Notes: a model not told the origin generated them from the letters alone. A stretch of DNA of 64,000 nucleotides from Pedobacter cryoconitis (GCF_014207135.1 NZ_JACHCC010000002.1:124001-188000), one strand, 5' to 3'; positions 35,908 through 50,095 are shown, counted from the first letter of the stretch. Numbers and translations are program-made.

Positions 35908-37515
35908 TTAAATAATAGTCTTTCTTGTGCTCAGTCTGTTCTGAGGGTCTTTACTGAAATCTTCTTTAATTGTTTTCAGCTTGTTATAGCTTTCCATAAA
36001 GTAATTGCTGGTGGGGACTGCATTATCCTTAAAACTTATAAAAGAACCGCTGGTTTGCGGAAAGTTGAAGCTGCGGCACTCTTCTATCCAGTCTTGTGCT
36101 CTATTGGAGTAATTATTTACATTATCAGCTGCGTCAGATTCAGTATATGTAGTTGCAGGGACGTCCCACCATGCCTGGTACTGTATAGTGAAGGGACGTT
36201 TTTTATAAGGGAATGCACTGCCTTTAGGAAAACCCGGATCTTTATAGTTCTGGTAGTAAGAACCAGAAATGGCTCCAAGCGTTACATAACATTGTACGCC
36301 TGCCTTTATTGCATCTAAAGATATCAGATCGGATTCGAGCGTGTGCAATAGATTTTCACGTCCTGCATCACCCCATTCCCCATGTTTAACTAGCTTCGAA
36401 GTTATTTTATACGGTGCAGGTGCATCTATATCTGGTGGAATAACCTGCAACTGTAAAGGTGTAGAGTTATTTAATTCGCTAAGATTCACCGCTAAATTAT
36501 TTCTATTAGTCATCCTTAATAGAATTTGTTTTGCAGAGATCCTGTCCCAGGTATCAAAGGCTTTCATTTGGGTAGCATCAGCGCTATCGTCAGGTATCGT
36601 GATACTGGAAGGCGGCAGCTCAGCAAACCATTTATGCATATCAGCTTTCAATTCACTTTGCTTACCTGCATAATAACCGTAAAATGTGCAGGGATGAACT
36701 GTTTCCCTGAAATTTCCGTCTTTGGGTCTGGGGATAGCTACTATTTTAAGATTTGTCCCTATCAGTGCAACATTGTTATACGGTGCTATCAGGGTTTCCC
36801 ATAATTTCAATACCTCATAGGCTGGAGATGAATTCCAGTCAACCTGGAACTTTATGGTATTCTGAGGCATATTAAATGCTTTGAACACAAATTCTGTCAC
36901 TATGCCATAACTCATTCCACCACCACCACGCAATGCCCAGAGTAACTCATCACCCTCTTTCAATTGTTTTATACTTCCATTGCCCAGTACGATTGTTGCC
37001 CCAATCAGGCTTTCGCAACACATACCGTGTATCCTTGTCCAGGGCCCCCAGCCTCCCCCCATCGTATAACCTGCAATACCTACCGATCCACATGTACCAT
37101 GAGGTATGCAAACACCCTGTGCGGTCAGTTGAGGTATAAGCTCCTGGAACACAATCCCGGGCTGTATCCTGGCAATATTCTGCGCCCCTTGCTTTTCAAC
37201 AGATACGCTAACCATTTTCGAGAGGTCTATAACAACTGTATTTGTACCGGAAGATTCGCCCTCGTGATCATGACCACCAGAACGCACTCTGATTTTAAAG
37301 TTTAGCTTATCAGCAAGTTCCATAATTTGCTGGACATGCTCTGTAAGCGTGCAAAATACAATTGCGGTTGGCCTGAATTGAAATTTTCTGTTGAATACTT
37401 TGGAAGCCTGTTCGTAAAGATCCCTTTCAGGTAGAGGACCACAGTCCGTTAATACTTCGGGCGCTATCCCGTTGTACGAAATGTGCTTGAGAGCGTTAAT
37501 CGTGTTTTCTTTCAT
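35908..37515 (-). CDS. FAD-linked oxidase, berberine-bridge-enzyme type
   Basis: 535 residues. The FAD domain has IRVRSGGHDHEG with His82, the usual covalent-FAD histidine. GTCGSVGIAGYTMGGGWG holds Cys142 at the place of the second covalent link, so bicovalent FAD is likely. The middle is a substrate domain. The C-terminus has a BBE-like part (NYFMESYNKLKTIKEDFS) with less typical ending. Such enzymes oxidise sugars or small alcohols and amines. No signal peptide is visible. No operon partner on this strand. Confidence 0.85.
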   Translation of the reverse strand: MKENTINALKHISYNGIAPEVLTDCGPLPERDLYEQASKVFNRKFQFRPTAIVFCTLTEHVQQIMELADKLNFKIRVRSGGHDHEGESSGTNTVVIDLSKMVSVSVEKQGAQNIARIQPGIVFQELIPQLTAQGVCIPHGTCGSVGIAGYTMGGGWGPWTRIHGMCCESLIGATIVLGNGSIKQLKEGDELLWALRGGGGMSYGIVTEFVFKAFNMPQNTIKFQVDWNSSPAYEVLKLWETLIAPYNNVALIGTNLKIVAIPRPKDGNFRETVHPCTFYGYYAGKQSELKADMHKWFAELPPSSITIPDDSADATQMKAFDTWDRISAKQILLRMTNRNNLAVNLSELNNSTPLQLQVIPPDIDAPAPYKITSKLVKHGEWGDAGRENLLHTLESDLISLDAIKAGVQCYVTLGAISGSYYQNYKDPGFPKGSAFPYKKRPFTIQYQAWWDVPATTYTESDAADNVNNYSNRAQDWIEECRSFNFPQTSGSFISFKDNAVPTSNYFMESYNKLKTIKEDFSKDPQNRLSTRKTII

Positions 37516-38006
37516 TACTTTTGGTTTGTTTAGCTAACAAGAGCTTATGATGTTACTGACAATATACGGCTTATGAAATTGTCGCCTGCAATTTTTCAGT
37601 GGTAACTTTCGTAAAACCGTTGACCTTTATCTTATACTATTCTTGTTTTATCGCTTTTGTAGCCAGAAATGTAGGTATATATTTATCAACCAAAAAACGG
37701 GGAGCAGGCTGGAAGTCTTCCAGAAAAGCTTCAATAATAAATCCGGCCTTTGTGCTTTTGCCTGTTTGTTCCAGGATGCCTGGTTATGATTTAAAAAGTT
37801 AATATCTCTATGATTAGTTGTCATCTTATATGTCAGTTTATTTATGTCGGTTTATTGTCGGGTACCGGCAAGATTAATATTTTTTTCTTACATAAGGATT
37901 GTCAATTAATTTCTTAAATGTAAATTAATAACTATTTCAGCTATTGTTTTTATGATTTCCATAATTTTAAAACATTGATAGACAATACGATTACACTGTA
38001 AATGTT
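37516..38006. other. 491-base gene-free stretch
   Basis: AT-rich intergenic DNA between the divergent flavoprotein and GH106 genes. A 67-codon frame at 37599-37802 has no recognisable domain or start signal and is not called. No promoter box, RNA gene or hairpin was recognised. Confidence 0.5.
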
Positions 38007-41000
38007 ATGGATTTCTCTTTATATAAAACCAAAGTACTTCTAACTGCCCAAATCATCTGCCTGTATTTGCTTTTCACTGTCTTTACGGTAAAAAAAGCAG
38101 AAGCACAGCTTAAAGTTCAACCTTATCCGCTAAATGCACTGGAAAATGGATTTCGTACCATTCCGGATAGTATTCAAACAAGCACTTACTGGTATTGGGT
38201 TTCTGGAAATATCTCTAGTGAAGGAGTAATCAAGGATCTGGAAGCTATGAAGAAAGTAGGAATCAATCGTGCATTTATTGCAAACGTCACCTGGGGAGAA
38301 AAGAATGCCGGTCAGATAAAATTGTTTACAGAAGAATGGTGGGATATTTTACATACCGCTCTAAAAACTGCGGCCAGACTGGGCATTGAAATAGGAATAT
38401 TTAATTGCCCTGGATGGAGCCAGTCAGGAGGTCCATGGGTAAAACCAGATCAGTCGATGCGTTATCTTACTTCTTCGGAGCTGCTGGTGCATGGTCCATT
38501 GTCAATTCATCAAAAACTCAAACAACCTGACTCTGTTTTTCAGGATGTAAAAGTAATTGCCTATCCCGCACCAAAAGACTACGGTACTGAGATCCCTCTT
38601 AAGGTTAGTTCCGTTCCTCTGCTGGAAAATCTGTCTAACCTGGTAGACGGCAGAGAAGAAACTACAGTTCATTTGCCTGATGCAAAGCCAGTTATATTAG
38701 ATTTTTCTGCAGACAAGTTATTTACAGCCCACAGCCTGGTCATTTATACAGCTCATACCCCTACCCGCCTGAGTGGCGTAGTTCAGGTCAGGATTAATAA
38801 TACCTATCAAACCCTAAGGCATTTTAATATAGACCGTACTAATCCAAATTTAAAGAATGGCTTTATACCTTATGGGCCTGCTGCTATTTCAATTCCGGCA
38901 ACTACAGCCAGGGATTTCAGATTGATTTTTACTGACTTTCCGGCAAACAGTGCGATTGCAGAAATTAAGTTTTCTCCTGTTCCATTAGTAGAAAATTACC
39001 TGGAAAAAACACTGGCAAAAATGTGGCCTGACGGATATGTGAATTGGTCTGCCTACCAATGGCTACCGCAACCAGTTATTGCAGACCAGAGTTATGTAAT
39101 TGATCCGGATAAAGTTTTAGATATTTCGAAGTACATGTCAACCGACGGTACACTGGACTGGCAGGTACCAACAGGAAAATGGATCATTGAACGTAGTGGA
39201 ATGACACCGACGCTGGTTTATAATGCACATGCTGCTCCTGAAGGAACGGGACTTGAAACTGATAAAATGAGTAAAGAGCATATCGCTGCTCATTTCAATG
39301 CCTTTTTAGGAGAAATCATGCGTCGTATCCCGGCGCAAGATCGCAAAACCTGGAAAATAGCCGTTGGAGATAGCTATGAAACGGGCAGTCAAAATTGGAG
39401 CGATCGGTTTATAGCGCAATTTAAATTGGTCTATCATTATGATCCGCTCCCTTATATCCCAGTATTGCGGGGAAAAGTTGTTGGAAGTGCTGACCATTCT
39501 GACCGGTTTTTATGGGACCTGAGACGTTTTGTAGCTGACAAGGTAGCTGAGGAATATGTCGGCGGGTTAAGAAACCTGAGCCATCAATATGGATTAACTA
39601 CCTGGCTGGAAAATTATGGTCATTATGGTTTTCCCGGAGAATTCCTGCAATACGGGGGACAATCAGATGAAGTTAGTGGTGAATTCTGGAATGAGGGAAT
39701 CAAAGGCTTGATAGAAAACAAGGCTGCTTCATCCTGTTCCCACATTTATGGGAAAACTAAAGTTTCTGCAGAATCTTTTACCACTACGGATAATTATTTC
39801 AGGAATTATCCTGCTACACTGAAACAACGTCTTGACCGTTCTTTCACTCAGGGAATCAATAATACGTTACTCCACGTTTATATTCAGCAGCCTGATGAAG
39901 ATAAAATACCAGGGATGAATGCCTATTTTGGTACAGAGTTTAACCGTAAAAATACGTGGTTCTATGAAATGGATGATTTCTTACGCTATATCAAAAGATG
40001 TAACCTACTCTTACAACAAGGAAAATATGTAGCAGATATAGCTTATTTCATTGGTGAAGATGCGCCGAAAATGACAGGGATACAAGAACCTACCCTTCCC
40101 CGTGGCTATTCCTTTGACTACATTAATGGTGAAGTAATTAAAACCAGGCTAAAGGTGAAAGATGGTAATCTGGTTTTACCTGATGGGATGAAATACCGGA
40201 TTTTAGTTTTACCAAAATTAGAAAGCATCCGCCCGGAGTTACTGAGAAAAATAGAAGAAATGGTAAACAATGGTGCAGTCGTTCTGGGACCCAGACCATC
40301 CAGATCACCAAGTTTGCAAAACATAGAGAAAGCTGATCTGGAAGTTCAGCAGCTGACCGCTAAACTCTGGGGGAACATCAACGGCACTACTATAAAGGTT
40401 AATTATTATGGTAAAGGAATGATGATTGATGGGATGAACCTGGAAGATGCGTTAAAATTGGTAAACGTTATCCCTGATTTTAAAACAGCGAAGACCGATT
40501 CTGTACTTTTTATACACAGAGCATTAAAGGATGGTTCAATTTATTTTATATCTAATCAAAAAAACAAGTCTGTGAAGTTAAAACCGGAATTCCGTGTTTC
40601 GGAAGGAAATCCGGAATTATGGAATGCAGTTACAGGTTCTGTAGGTAGCCTTCCTGATTATATTCAGCATGGTCGGTCAACTTCAGTACAGCTGCAACTG
40701 GCTCCTTTTGAAAGTGCATTTATAATTTTCAGAAAACATGGCAGCATCAGAAAAGATAAACGTTTAAATTACCCGAAATTAGTCAGGAGGATAGATATTA
40801 CCGGTGAATGGCTGGTTAACTTTGATCCTAAACTGCACGGCCCCTCCCAACCTGTTGTCTTTAAACAGTTAGAAGACTGGAGCCAAAGTAAAGAAGATAG
40901 TATTAAATACTACTCCGGCCCTGCTTATTATCATCATAGTTTTGAATTATCAAAGGTTAAAAACCAGGAGCGCGTATTATTAGATCTGGGAAAGGTTATT

Positions 41001-41267
41001 GCTCTGGCAAAAATTAAAGTCAATGGAATTGCTGTTGGCGGATTATGGACAGCTCCTTATCAAATTGATATCACGAAGGCTCTGAAACCTGGCAAAAACG
41101 AATTGGAAATTAAAGTAGTTAACAATTGGATAAACAGGCTGACCGGAGATCACAAATTACCTGAAAATAAGCGGGTAACCTGGACCTATTATGACAGTTA
41201 TGATGCGAATGCAAAATTACAACCTTCTGGATTAAAGGGACCAGTCAGGTTGGAAATCGTAAGATAA
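38007..41267 (+). CDS. Secreted GH106-type glycoside hydrolase (alpha-L-rhamnosidase family)
   Basis: 1086 residues with an N-terminal signal or anchor (QIICLYLLFTVFTVKKAEA). The catalytic domain begins with STYWYWVSGNISSEGVIKDL and FNCPGWSQSGGPWVKPDQSM, both typical of GH106. Carbohydrate-binding jelly-roll insertions are expected in the middle, and the C-terminal ~150 residues form a galactose-binding-like beta-sandwich (INGIAVGGLWTAPYQIDI). GH106 enzymes remove rhamnose from pectic or other plant glycans using calcium. There is no SusCD pair or other rhamnose gene next to it. Confidence 0.88.
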   Translation: MDFSLYKTKVLLTAQIICLYLLFTVFTVKKAEAQLKVQPYPLNALENGFRTIPDSIQTSTYWYWVSGNISSEGVIKDLEAMKKVGINRAFIANVTWGEKNAGQIKLFTEEWWDILHTALKTAARLGIEIGIFNCPGWSQSGGPWVKPDQSMRYLTSSELLVHGPLSIHQKLKQPDSVFQDVKVIAYPAPKDYGTEIPLKVSSVPLLENLSNLVDGREETTVHLPDAKPVILDFSADKLFTAHSLVIYTAHTPTRLSGVVQVRINNTYQTLRHFNIDRTNPNLKNGFIPYGPAAISIPATTARDFRLIFTDFPANSAIAEIKFSPVPLVENYLEKTLAKMWPDGYVNWSAYQWLPQPVIADQSYVIDPDKVLDISKYMSTDGTLDWQVPTGKWIIERSGMTPTLVYNAHAAPEGTGLETDKMSKEHIAAHFNAFLGEIMRRIPAQDRKTWKIAVGDSYETGSQNWSDRFIAQFKLVYHYDPLPYIPVLRGKVVGSADHSDRFLWDLRRFVADKVAEEYVGGLRNLSHQYGLTTWLENYGHYGFPGEFLQYGGQSDEVSGEFWNEGIKGLIENKAASSCSHIYGKTKVSAESFTTTDNYFRNYPATLKQRLDRSFTQGINNTLLHVYIQQPDEDKIPGMNAYFGTEFNRKNTWFYEMDDFLRYIKRCNLLLQQGKYVADIAYFIGEDAPKMTGIQEPTLPRGYSFDYINGEVIKTRLKVKDGNLVLPDGMKYRILVLPKLESIRPELLRKIEEMVNNGAVVLGPRPSRSPSLQNIEKADLEVQQLTAKLWGNINGTTIKVNYYGKGMMIDGMNLEDALKLVNVIPDFKTAKTDSVLFIHRALKDGSIYFISNQKNKSVKLKPEFRVSEGNPELWNAVTGSVGSLPDYIQHGRSTSVQLQLAPFESAFIIFRKHGSIRKDKRLNYPKLVRRIDITGEWLVNFDPKLHGPSQPVVFKQLEDWSQSKEDSIKYYSGPAYYHHSFELSKVKNQERVLLDLGKVIALAKIKVNGIAVGGLWTAPYQIDITKALKPGKNELEIKVVNNWINRLTGDHKLPENKRVTWTYYDSYDANAKLQPSGLKGPVRLEIVR

Positions 41268-41369
41268 CACACTGATAATATGGGACTTTTGTCCCCTGTT
41301 ATTCCTAAGCATAGTTGTAATTTAGCCTTGGTTTAACTTTATGGTTTAGTTAAACTTAATTCATAAATT

Positions 41370-42092
41370 ATGAAACCTGAGATTACAGAAATAGATATCG
41401 TTATTTTAAGTTTTGCGCAAACAGACGAATTAAAGCAGATTACAGCTAACTGTCTGACTTCTTTAATGGCTTCTGAAGATCCTGAATTGATTAAGTTTAA
41501 TATTATCGTAGTTGAATCGCGAAAAGATTTAAAGCCTTTTCAATACGAATATGGACAAACTGTTTACCCGGATGAGCCATTTGGCTATAATCGTTATATG
41601 AATATTGGTATTTCAATGACATCAGCCCCTTATATCTGTTTATGTAATAATGATTTGATTTTTCATAAAGAATGGGCAACAGAAATACTGAAACCTTTTA
41701 ATATTTACCGGCAGTTATCCAGCGCGTCTCCAATGTGTACCATTCATCATACAAAATTGGGAATGGAACCAAATATCGGAATTCTGACAGGCTATAGAGA
41801 ACGGGTCGAAGTTTCTGGCTGGTGTCTTTTCTTTAAGCGGAGTATGCTGGAATTAACAGGTAAACTAGATGAAAATTTCATCTTCAGACATGCCTCTCAT
41901 GATTATACACATTTACTTTTGACTTTAAATCTAAGTCATGTTCTGGTCACATCTTCTCTTGTAGATCACCTGGATCATACAACGTTAAACAAACAGGAAC
42001 CAGAGCGGTTTGATGAATTGATGTTTCAACAAGACGTTTACTATGAAAAAAAATGGGGCTATCGTTTAGGCCGGAAATGGGAAGAGTTATAA
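41370..42092 (+). CDS. GT2-like glycosyltransferase
   Basis: 240 residues with a GT-A fold pattern: strand IDIVILSFAQTDEL at the start, and nucleotide-sugar region YICLCNNDLIFHKEWAT where NND takes the place of the DxD motif. VSGWCLFFKRSMLELTG is the conserved acceptor-side block of GT2 proteins. Substrate unknown. It follows GH106 by ~100 bases and precedes a GNAT gene by 51 bases; a functional link is not evident. Confidence 0.75.
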   Translation: MKPEITEIDIVILSFAQTDELKQITANCLTSLMASEDPELIKFNIIVVESRKDLKPFQYEYGQTVYPDEPFGYNRYMNIGISMTSAPYICLCNNDLIFHKEWATEILKPFNIYRQLSSASPMCTIHHTKLGMEPNIGILTGYRERVEVSGWCLFFKRSMLELTGKLDENFIFRHASHDYTHLLLTLNLSHVLVTSSLVDHLDHTTLNKQEPERFDELMFQQDVYYEKKWGYRLGRKWEEL

Positions 42093-42143
42093 ATACAAAT
42101 TTTAAAACAATCGCTATCTTTATTTTCGCAGATATTCTTTTCT

Positions 42144-45810
<3,667 letters not shown>

Positions 45811-46950
45811 ATGGATAAGGCTAATTTATTAGATACAATCACTACTGTAATAACAATATTCATTTCATTATTTCTATCGTTGTTTTTGGTTACAGTCAAA
45901 ACAGAACATAAATTAAGTAATCGTATTTTTGCTTTTTTTCTGGTTTTAACGGCAATTGATATTTTCGGAAATCTTGGCTATTTGTTTGAAATTCCTTTGA
46001 ATGTGAGAGTTTTTATGAGCTCGTTTTTTTTCCTACAGCTTCCAACTTTTTATTTATATGTCTTATCCGTCAGTTATTCTGATTTTAAACTAAAACCAAG
46101 ACATTTAATTCATATTATTCCTTTTTTAATAGCAAATTTAGTCTTATTACCACGCTTTTATACTGTCAGCCTGGCTTCTAAAATTAGTTTTCTCAAAAAA
46201 GGCAGCAGTATGCTGGAAATACAGCTCAATCATATTTTCATACATATTCAAATTGTATTATACATCATTGCGGCTTTTATGATCTTAAGAAAGGCAAAAA
46301 GAATATATCTTGAAAATTATGCAGGCGCAAGTATTGAATCACTCAACTGGTTATTTCAGTTTACTTTGGCACTATCGTTTTTTTATTTTATTGCTCTGTT
46401 AAAAAACATCTTCAAATTTACTGAATACCCGAACATTTCCGAATGGCTAAAAATCGGACTCTTCTTATTTGAGCTGATTATCATTTTTTGGTATTTATAT
46501 AAAGCATTAAATAACCCAAATCTATTCAGAATTATTGATTCAAAATTAACACTTATAGAGAATATAGTCTTCGAAGAGGAAAATAGTGAGCAATCAGCGG
46601 TAAATGAAAAAGAGTTCGATGGAGAGTTGTTGAAATTAAAGAAATATATGATTGAAGAGAGGCCATTTCTCAATCCTTCCTTAACAATTCAAGATATCTC
46701 TAATGAGATTGAAATTCCTGTTCGGGACTTGTCGGTTTTAATTAATCATAAATTAGAGCAGCATTTTTATGATTTCGTTAATACCTATCGGATAGAGAAT
46801 GCAATGGATATTTTAAAAGATGCTACAAAAAGTAAGGTAACTATTTTAGAAATTCTATATGAGGTAGGTTTTAATTCAAAATCTTCTTTTAATACCGCCT
46901 TTAAAAAACAAACAGGTAAAACACCTACCTCTTACCGTAAGGATCTGTAA
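45811..46950 (+). CDS. AraC-type regulator with membrane-spanning N-terminus
   Basis: 379 residues. The first ~230 contain seven hydrophobic segments (TVITIFISLFLSLFLV; FFFLQLPTFYLYVLSV). The C-terminal ~105 residues are an AraC HTH (LTIQDISNEIEIPVRDLSVL; ILEILYEVGFNSKSSFNTAF). Proteins of this design sense at the membrane and bind DNA in Bacteroidota. The serine-hydrolase gene follows and is a likely target. The region is richer in A and T than its neighbours. Confidence 0.87.
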   Translation: MDKANLLDTITTVITIFISLFLSLFLVTVKTEHKLSNRIFAFFLVLTAIDIFGNLGYLFEIPLNVRVFMSSFFFLQLPTFYLYVLSVSYSDFKLKPRHLIHIIPFLIANLVLLPRFYTVSLASKISFLKKGSSMLEIQLNHIFIHIQIVLYIIAAFMILRKAKRIYLENYAGASIESLNWLFQFTLALSFFYFIALLKNIFKFTEYPNISEWLKIGLFLFELIIIFWYLYKALNNPNLFRIIDSKLTLIENIVFEEENSEQSAVNEKEFDGELLKLKKYMIEERPFLNPSLTIQDISNEIEIPVRDLSVLINHKLEQHFYDFVNTYRIENAMDILKDATKSKVTILEILYEVGFNSKSSFNTAFKKQTGKTPTSYRKDL

Positions 46951-47102
46951 AACAACGCACTGCAACTATTCGTACTTATTTCTTCTAATACTCGTACTAA
47001 TTTCTCAAAACTAATGCGTTCGAATATTTTTATTCGGTCGCATAGCGTTGCTTTCTTCCACATGTTTGTACCGAAATAATTTTTAACATAAAAAACGGTA
47101 CA

Positions 47103-48161
47103 ATGAAAACTTCATTAAAATTTTTAGCAGCACTATTATTAGTAAGCAACTTTTCTTTTGGACAAGACATCTCCAAAAAGATTGATTCAATAATAAAAGA
47201 TAATTATAAAAAAAATCCTGACGTAGGTATAAGCGTTGGCTTTATCAAAAATAACGAAGAATACTATACCGCCTATGGTAATCTGAACGCCGGAAGTCAA
47301 ACTGAAATTAATAAGAATTCCATATTCGAAATCGCATCTATCACTAAAATTTTAACTTCAAATTTAATTGCACAAGCCGTTATTGATCATAAAATAAAAA
47401 CAGATGATTATATCGACAACTTCCTTCCCAAGGAATATGTTTTGCATGAAAATCTTAAAAACAAGATAAAAATTTCAGATCTGGCATCTCATCAATCTGG
47501 TTTACCAGATATAGATTTTGGAAAGTTAATAGAATTAAATCCACAGCAGCCAGTAAATAGTGTAACTGAAAAAACATTGGCTACTATAATCAATAATTGT
47601 AGGGAGCTAACAGATTATGGTAAATATCGCTATTCTACGATTGGATATACTTTACTCGGACAAATATTAGAAAAAGTGTATAATAAGAGCTACGATGAAA
47701 TTATTAGAGAAAAAATAATAGACCCGTTACAGATGACAAATACGCTAACGAAAGATTTTAATGTAAAAAACAGGACAATTGGCCACAATCCTAATGGCGG
47801 GATTCAGGAATTCTTCAAATGGAATATTACTGCATCTGCCGGATTAGTAAAATCTAATGCTTCTGATATGGTTACATATTTAAAAGCGGTCTTAAATAAA
47901 GAAACTGCGATAGGTAAAGCTGCTATAATTACGGAAAAACTCTTCTACAAAGATGAAAATAGAGAATTGGGATTAGGAGTAAATATCATAACAGATGATA
48001 AAAATACAATTTATTTAAAGTCAGGAGATTCTATGGGACAGTCTTCGATTATATTTTACAATAGGAGTAAAAATTGGGGCATTATAATACTTCTAAACCA
48101 AAGGAACTCAAAAATGAGACAAAACTTATTAGACAAAATTTATGATACAATATTGAAATAA
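47103..48161 (+). CDS. Secreted serine hydrolase, beta-lactamase/DD-peptidase family
   Basis: 352 residues with signal peptide (FLAALLLVSNFSFG). The S-x-x-K motif is Ser79-Ile-Thr-Lys82 (EIASITKIL). The second motif reads Tyr177-Ser-Thr in place of the usual Tyr-Ser/x-Asn (YRYSTIGYTLLG). HQSGLPDID is the conserved block of class C-like hydrolases, and a C-terminal SGD could be the third motif. The fold covers esterases, D-aminopeptidases and penicillin-binding proteins; activity cannot be fixed. Confidence 0.85.
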   Translation: MKTSLKFLAALLLVSNFSFGQDISKKIDSIIKDNYKKNPDVGISVGFIKNNEEYYTAYGNLNAGSQTEINKNSIFEIASITKILTSNLIAQAVIDHKIKTDDYIDNFLPKEYVLHENLKNKIKISDLASHQSGLPDIDFGKLIELNPQQPVNSVTEKTLATIINNCRELTDYGKYRYSTIGYTLLGQILEKVYNKSYDEIIREKIIDPLQMTNTLTKDFNVKNRTIGHNPNGGIQEFFKWNITASAGLVKSNASDMVTYLKAVLNKETAIGKAAIITEKLFYKDENRELGLGVNIITDDKNTIYLKSGDSMGQSSIIFYNRSKNWGIIILLNQRNSKMRQNLLDKIYDTILK

Positions 48162-48258
48162 ATAAAATTGTAAAAGTATTGTGTCATTTACAATATCAAT
48201 AACATATTATGCTAAAATTTAATCATTTTTAAATAAAGTTAAAGTCCTTTAAAAAATT

Positions 48259-49464
48259 ATGGAGCCCATAGCTGTACAACCTATTCCCGCAACTAACCGT
48301 ACCGCCATTTTAGACATTTTACGTGGCTGGGCCATCATTGGCGTTGTCATTGGAAATTACGATTACTTTGCCGAAGCTGGAAATAAAATTCAGCATGCAC
48401 CCAATATTATTTCTACTAGCCTCCAATATTTTATGGCTTATGTAGTAGCTGCCAAATCATGGACCATGCTAAGTGTACTGTTTGGTTATGGCTTTGCTTT
48501 AGTAATGAATAATGTTGCGGCTAAAGGCAAGAATCCGGTACTGTTCTTTTCTCGGCGAATGTTCTGGCTGCTGGTACTGGCTTTTATCAATTCTGCCTTC
48601 TGGTTTGGTGATGTATTAAAGGATTATGCTCTTTTAGGATTTATCTTATTGCTATTTCACAGACAATCTGCTAAAACGGCTCTGAGGGTCGCTGCTGCAC
48701 TCGTACTGCTTGTACCTTTTGTCGCTGCTTATCTCTCCTATTTGAAATTATTTAACTACGATGTGGCAAAGGCTCATTTTATGCACTTATATTATAGTCA
48801 TAACTGGATAGATATTTTCGTGATGAACCTCAAAGGTACATACTATACAGAAATGATCAATCCGGGTTATGCAATTACCGCACATATGGTTATGCTGGCT
48901 TGTATGCTTCTGGGTTTTGCTGCCCAGCGGATAGATTTTTTCAACCGTCTGGCGGAATTTAAAAAACAATTGAAAACAGTGTTTTTTGCCACACTCCTAT
49001 TTGCTGTCGCGTCTAATGTTGCACAATCTTTTATCGATAAAGCAAATCCACATTTCTTTAATTGGTTTAAGCCTTATTACTGGATTACCCTAAGTACAAT
49101 GATTTCCATTTTGTGCGGTATTTGCTGGCTGTATCTGAACGGAAGAATGCAGTATTTTTTTACTGGCTTGCAGGCCATGGGTAAAATGACGCTTACTAAT
49201 TACATGATGCAGAGTATACTGGCGCCTTTTATTTTTTTAAATGTAGGTTTAGGTATATTCAATACTCAGCCATACTGGTTTTATATATTTATAGCCCTGC
49301 TGATTTTTATTATCCAGGTAGGCTTTAGTAAATGGTGGTTAAGCCGTTATAATTATGGGCCGGTGGAATGGATATGGAGGCAACTCAGCTATGGAAAGAG
49401 GTTTCCTATCCGTAAAAAAGATGAAACTATATCATCTCTCTTTTCAAATAATATACAGGATTGA
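48259..49464 (+). CDS. DUF418 membrane protein (YeiB type)
   Basis: 401 residues with eight or more hydrophobic helices. It starts RTAILDILRGWAIIGVVIGN, and the DUF418 domain fills the C-terminal half (MGKMTLTNYMMQSILAPFIF; YGPVEWIWRQLSYGK). The fold is close to acyltransferase-3 proteins; the role is unknown. Confidence 0.87.
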   Translation: MEPIAVQPIPATNRTAILDILRGWAIIGVVIGNYDYFAEAGNKIQHAPNIISTSLQYFMAYVVAAKSWTMLSVLFGYGFALVMNNVAAKGKNPVLFFSRRMFWLLVLAFINSAFWFGDVLKDYALLGFILLLFHRQSAKTALRVAAALVLLVPFVAAYLSYLKLFNYDVAKAHFMHLYYSHNWIDIFVMNLKGTYYTEMINPGYAITAHMVMLACMLLGFAAQRIDFFNRLAEFKKQLKTVFFATLLFAVASNVAQSFIDKANPHFFNWFKPYYWITLSTMISILCGICWLYLNGRMQYFFTGLQAMGKMTLTNYMMQSILAPFIFLNVGLGIFNTQPYWFYIFIALLIFIIQVGFSKWWLSRYNYGPVEWIWRQLSYGKRFPIRKKDETISSLFSNNIQD

Positions 49465-49571
49465 TTAAAGCCATTTATCCTTTCGACCAGGGTATTTTCA
49501 TCACTATCCCCATTTTTAGTCATATTGAAGTAGGAACTTCAGAAAATATCTGTAAAATTCACCGAATCGGG

Positions 49572-49629
49572 GCATGTTTTGACACCCGGTAAAAACAAAA
49601 CCCCTGCAAACTATAGTTTGTAGGGGTTT
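49572..49629 (-). terminator. Terminator and conserved tail of tRNA-Lys(CTT)
   Basis: The 14-bp stem AAACCCCTACAAAC / GTTTGCAGGGGTTT (one G-U pair) with a TATA loop is followed on the minus strand by TTGTTTTT. The tail GGTGTCAAAACATGC-like sequence past the T-run recurs at 52.9 kb and 55.6 kb. Confidence 0.85.
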
Positions 49630-49652
49630 ATACGTTTTGATCTCAAATCTTG

Positions 49653-49725
49653 TGATCCCGCTAAGGCTCGAACTTAGGACCCGCACATTAAGAGTGTGCT
49701 GCTCTACCAACTGAGCTACAAGATC
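49653..49725 (-). tRNA. tRNA-Lys(CTT)
   Basis: 73 bases on the minus strand. Acceptor GATCTTG pairs with CGGGATC (two G-U pairs). D-arm GCTCAGTTGGTAGAGC, anticodon stem GCACA/TGTGC with loop CTCTTAA (anticodon CTT), T-arm CTAAG-TTCGAGC-CTTAG, discriminator A. CCA is not encoded. No -7 box was seen upstream. Confidence 0.92.
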
Positions 49726-49817
49726 ATTATCATCATCTATTGTAACTATTAAGATCTATAATTGTTTGTAAATTAGTAAATAATATCAAAGGTTTTTAAA
49801 GCCTTTTGCTTTGATGA

Positions 49818-50095
49818 TTAATTAAGCCGTTGTCTCGCATACTTCTTCCTGACGCGGCTAAGGGTCTCGCGGGATAAACCCAGATATGACGCAACCATGT
49901 GTAAAGGTAGCCGGTTGTAAAATTGAGGATACACCTTGATGAAATTGGCATATTTTTCTTCTGCAGTTTCATTGATATTGCTTAGAATCCTGCTCTGACT
50001 GACTTCAAAGCGTTTAGCCCCTAATCTGTCCTTTAAATCCTGAAATTTAGGAATAAGCTTAAATAAGGCATTCAGATTCTCCTTTGTAAGCATGT
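49818..50095 (-). pseudogene. Crp/Fnr-family regulator, C-terminal fragment
   Basis: About 92 residues match the C-terminal part of Crp/Fnr proteins: the end of the cyclic-nucleotide domain (LNALFKLIPKFQDLKDRLGA) and the HTH (HMVASYLGLSRETLSRVRKK). The N-terminal ~100 residues are gone. The sequence runs directly into the SDR remnant, so a deletion has joined the two. An open frame reaches back to 50129, but only through SDR-derived DNA in the wrong frame. Confidence 0.8.

Noticed and set aside
37599..37802. A 67-codon open frame as a gene
   Set aside because: No recognisable domain, no promoter and irregular composition; it lies in AT-rich intergenic DNA.
41282..41295. GGGAC-TTTT-GTCCC hairpin after GH106 as a terminator
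   Set aside because: Only five base pairs and no T-run.
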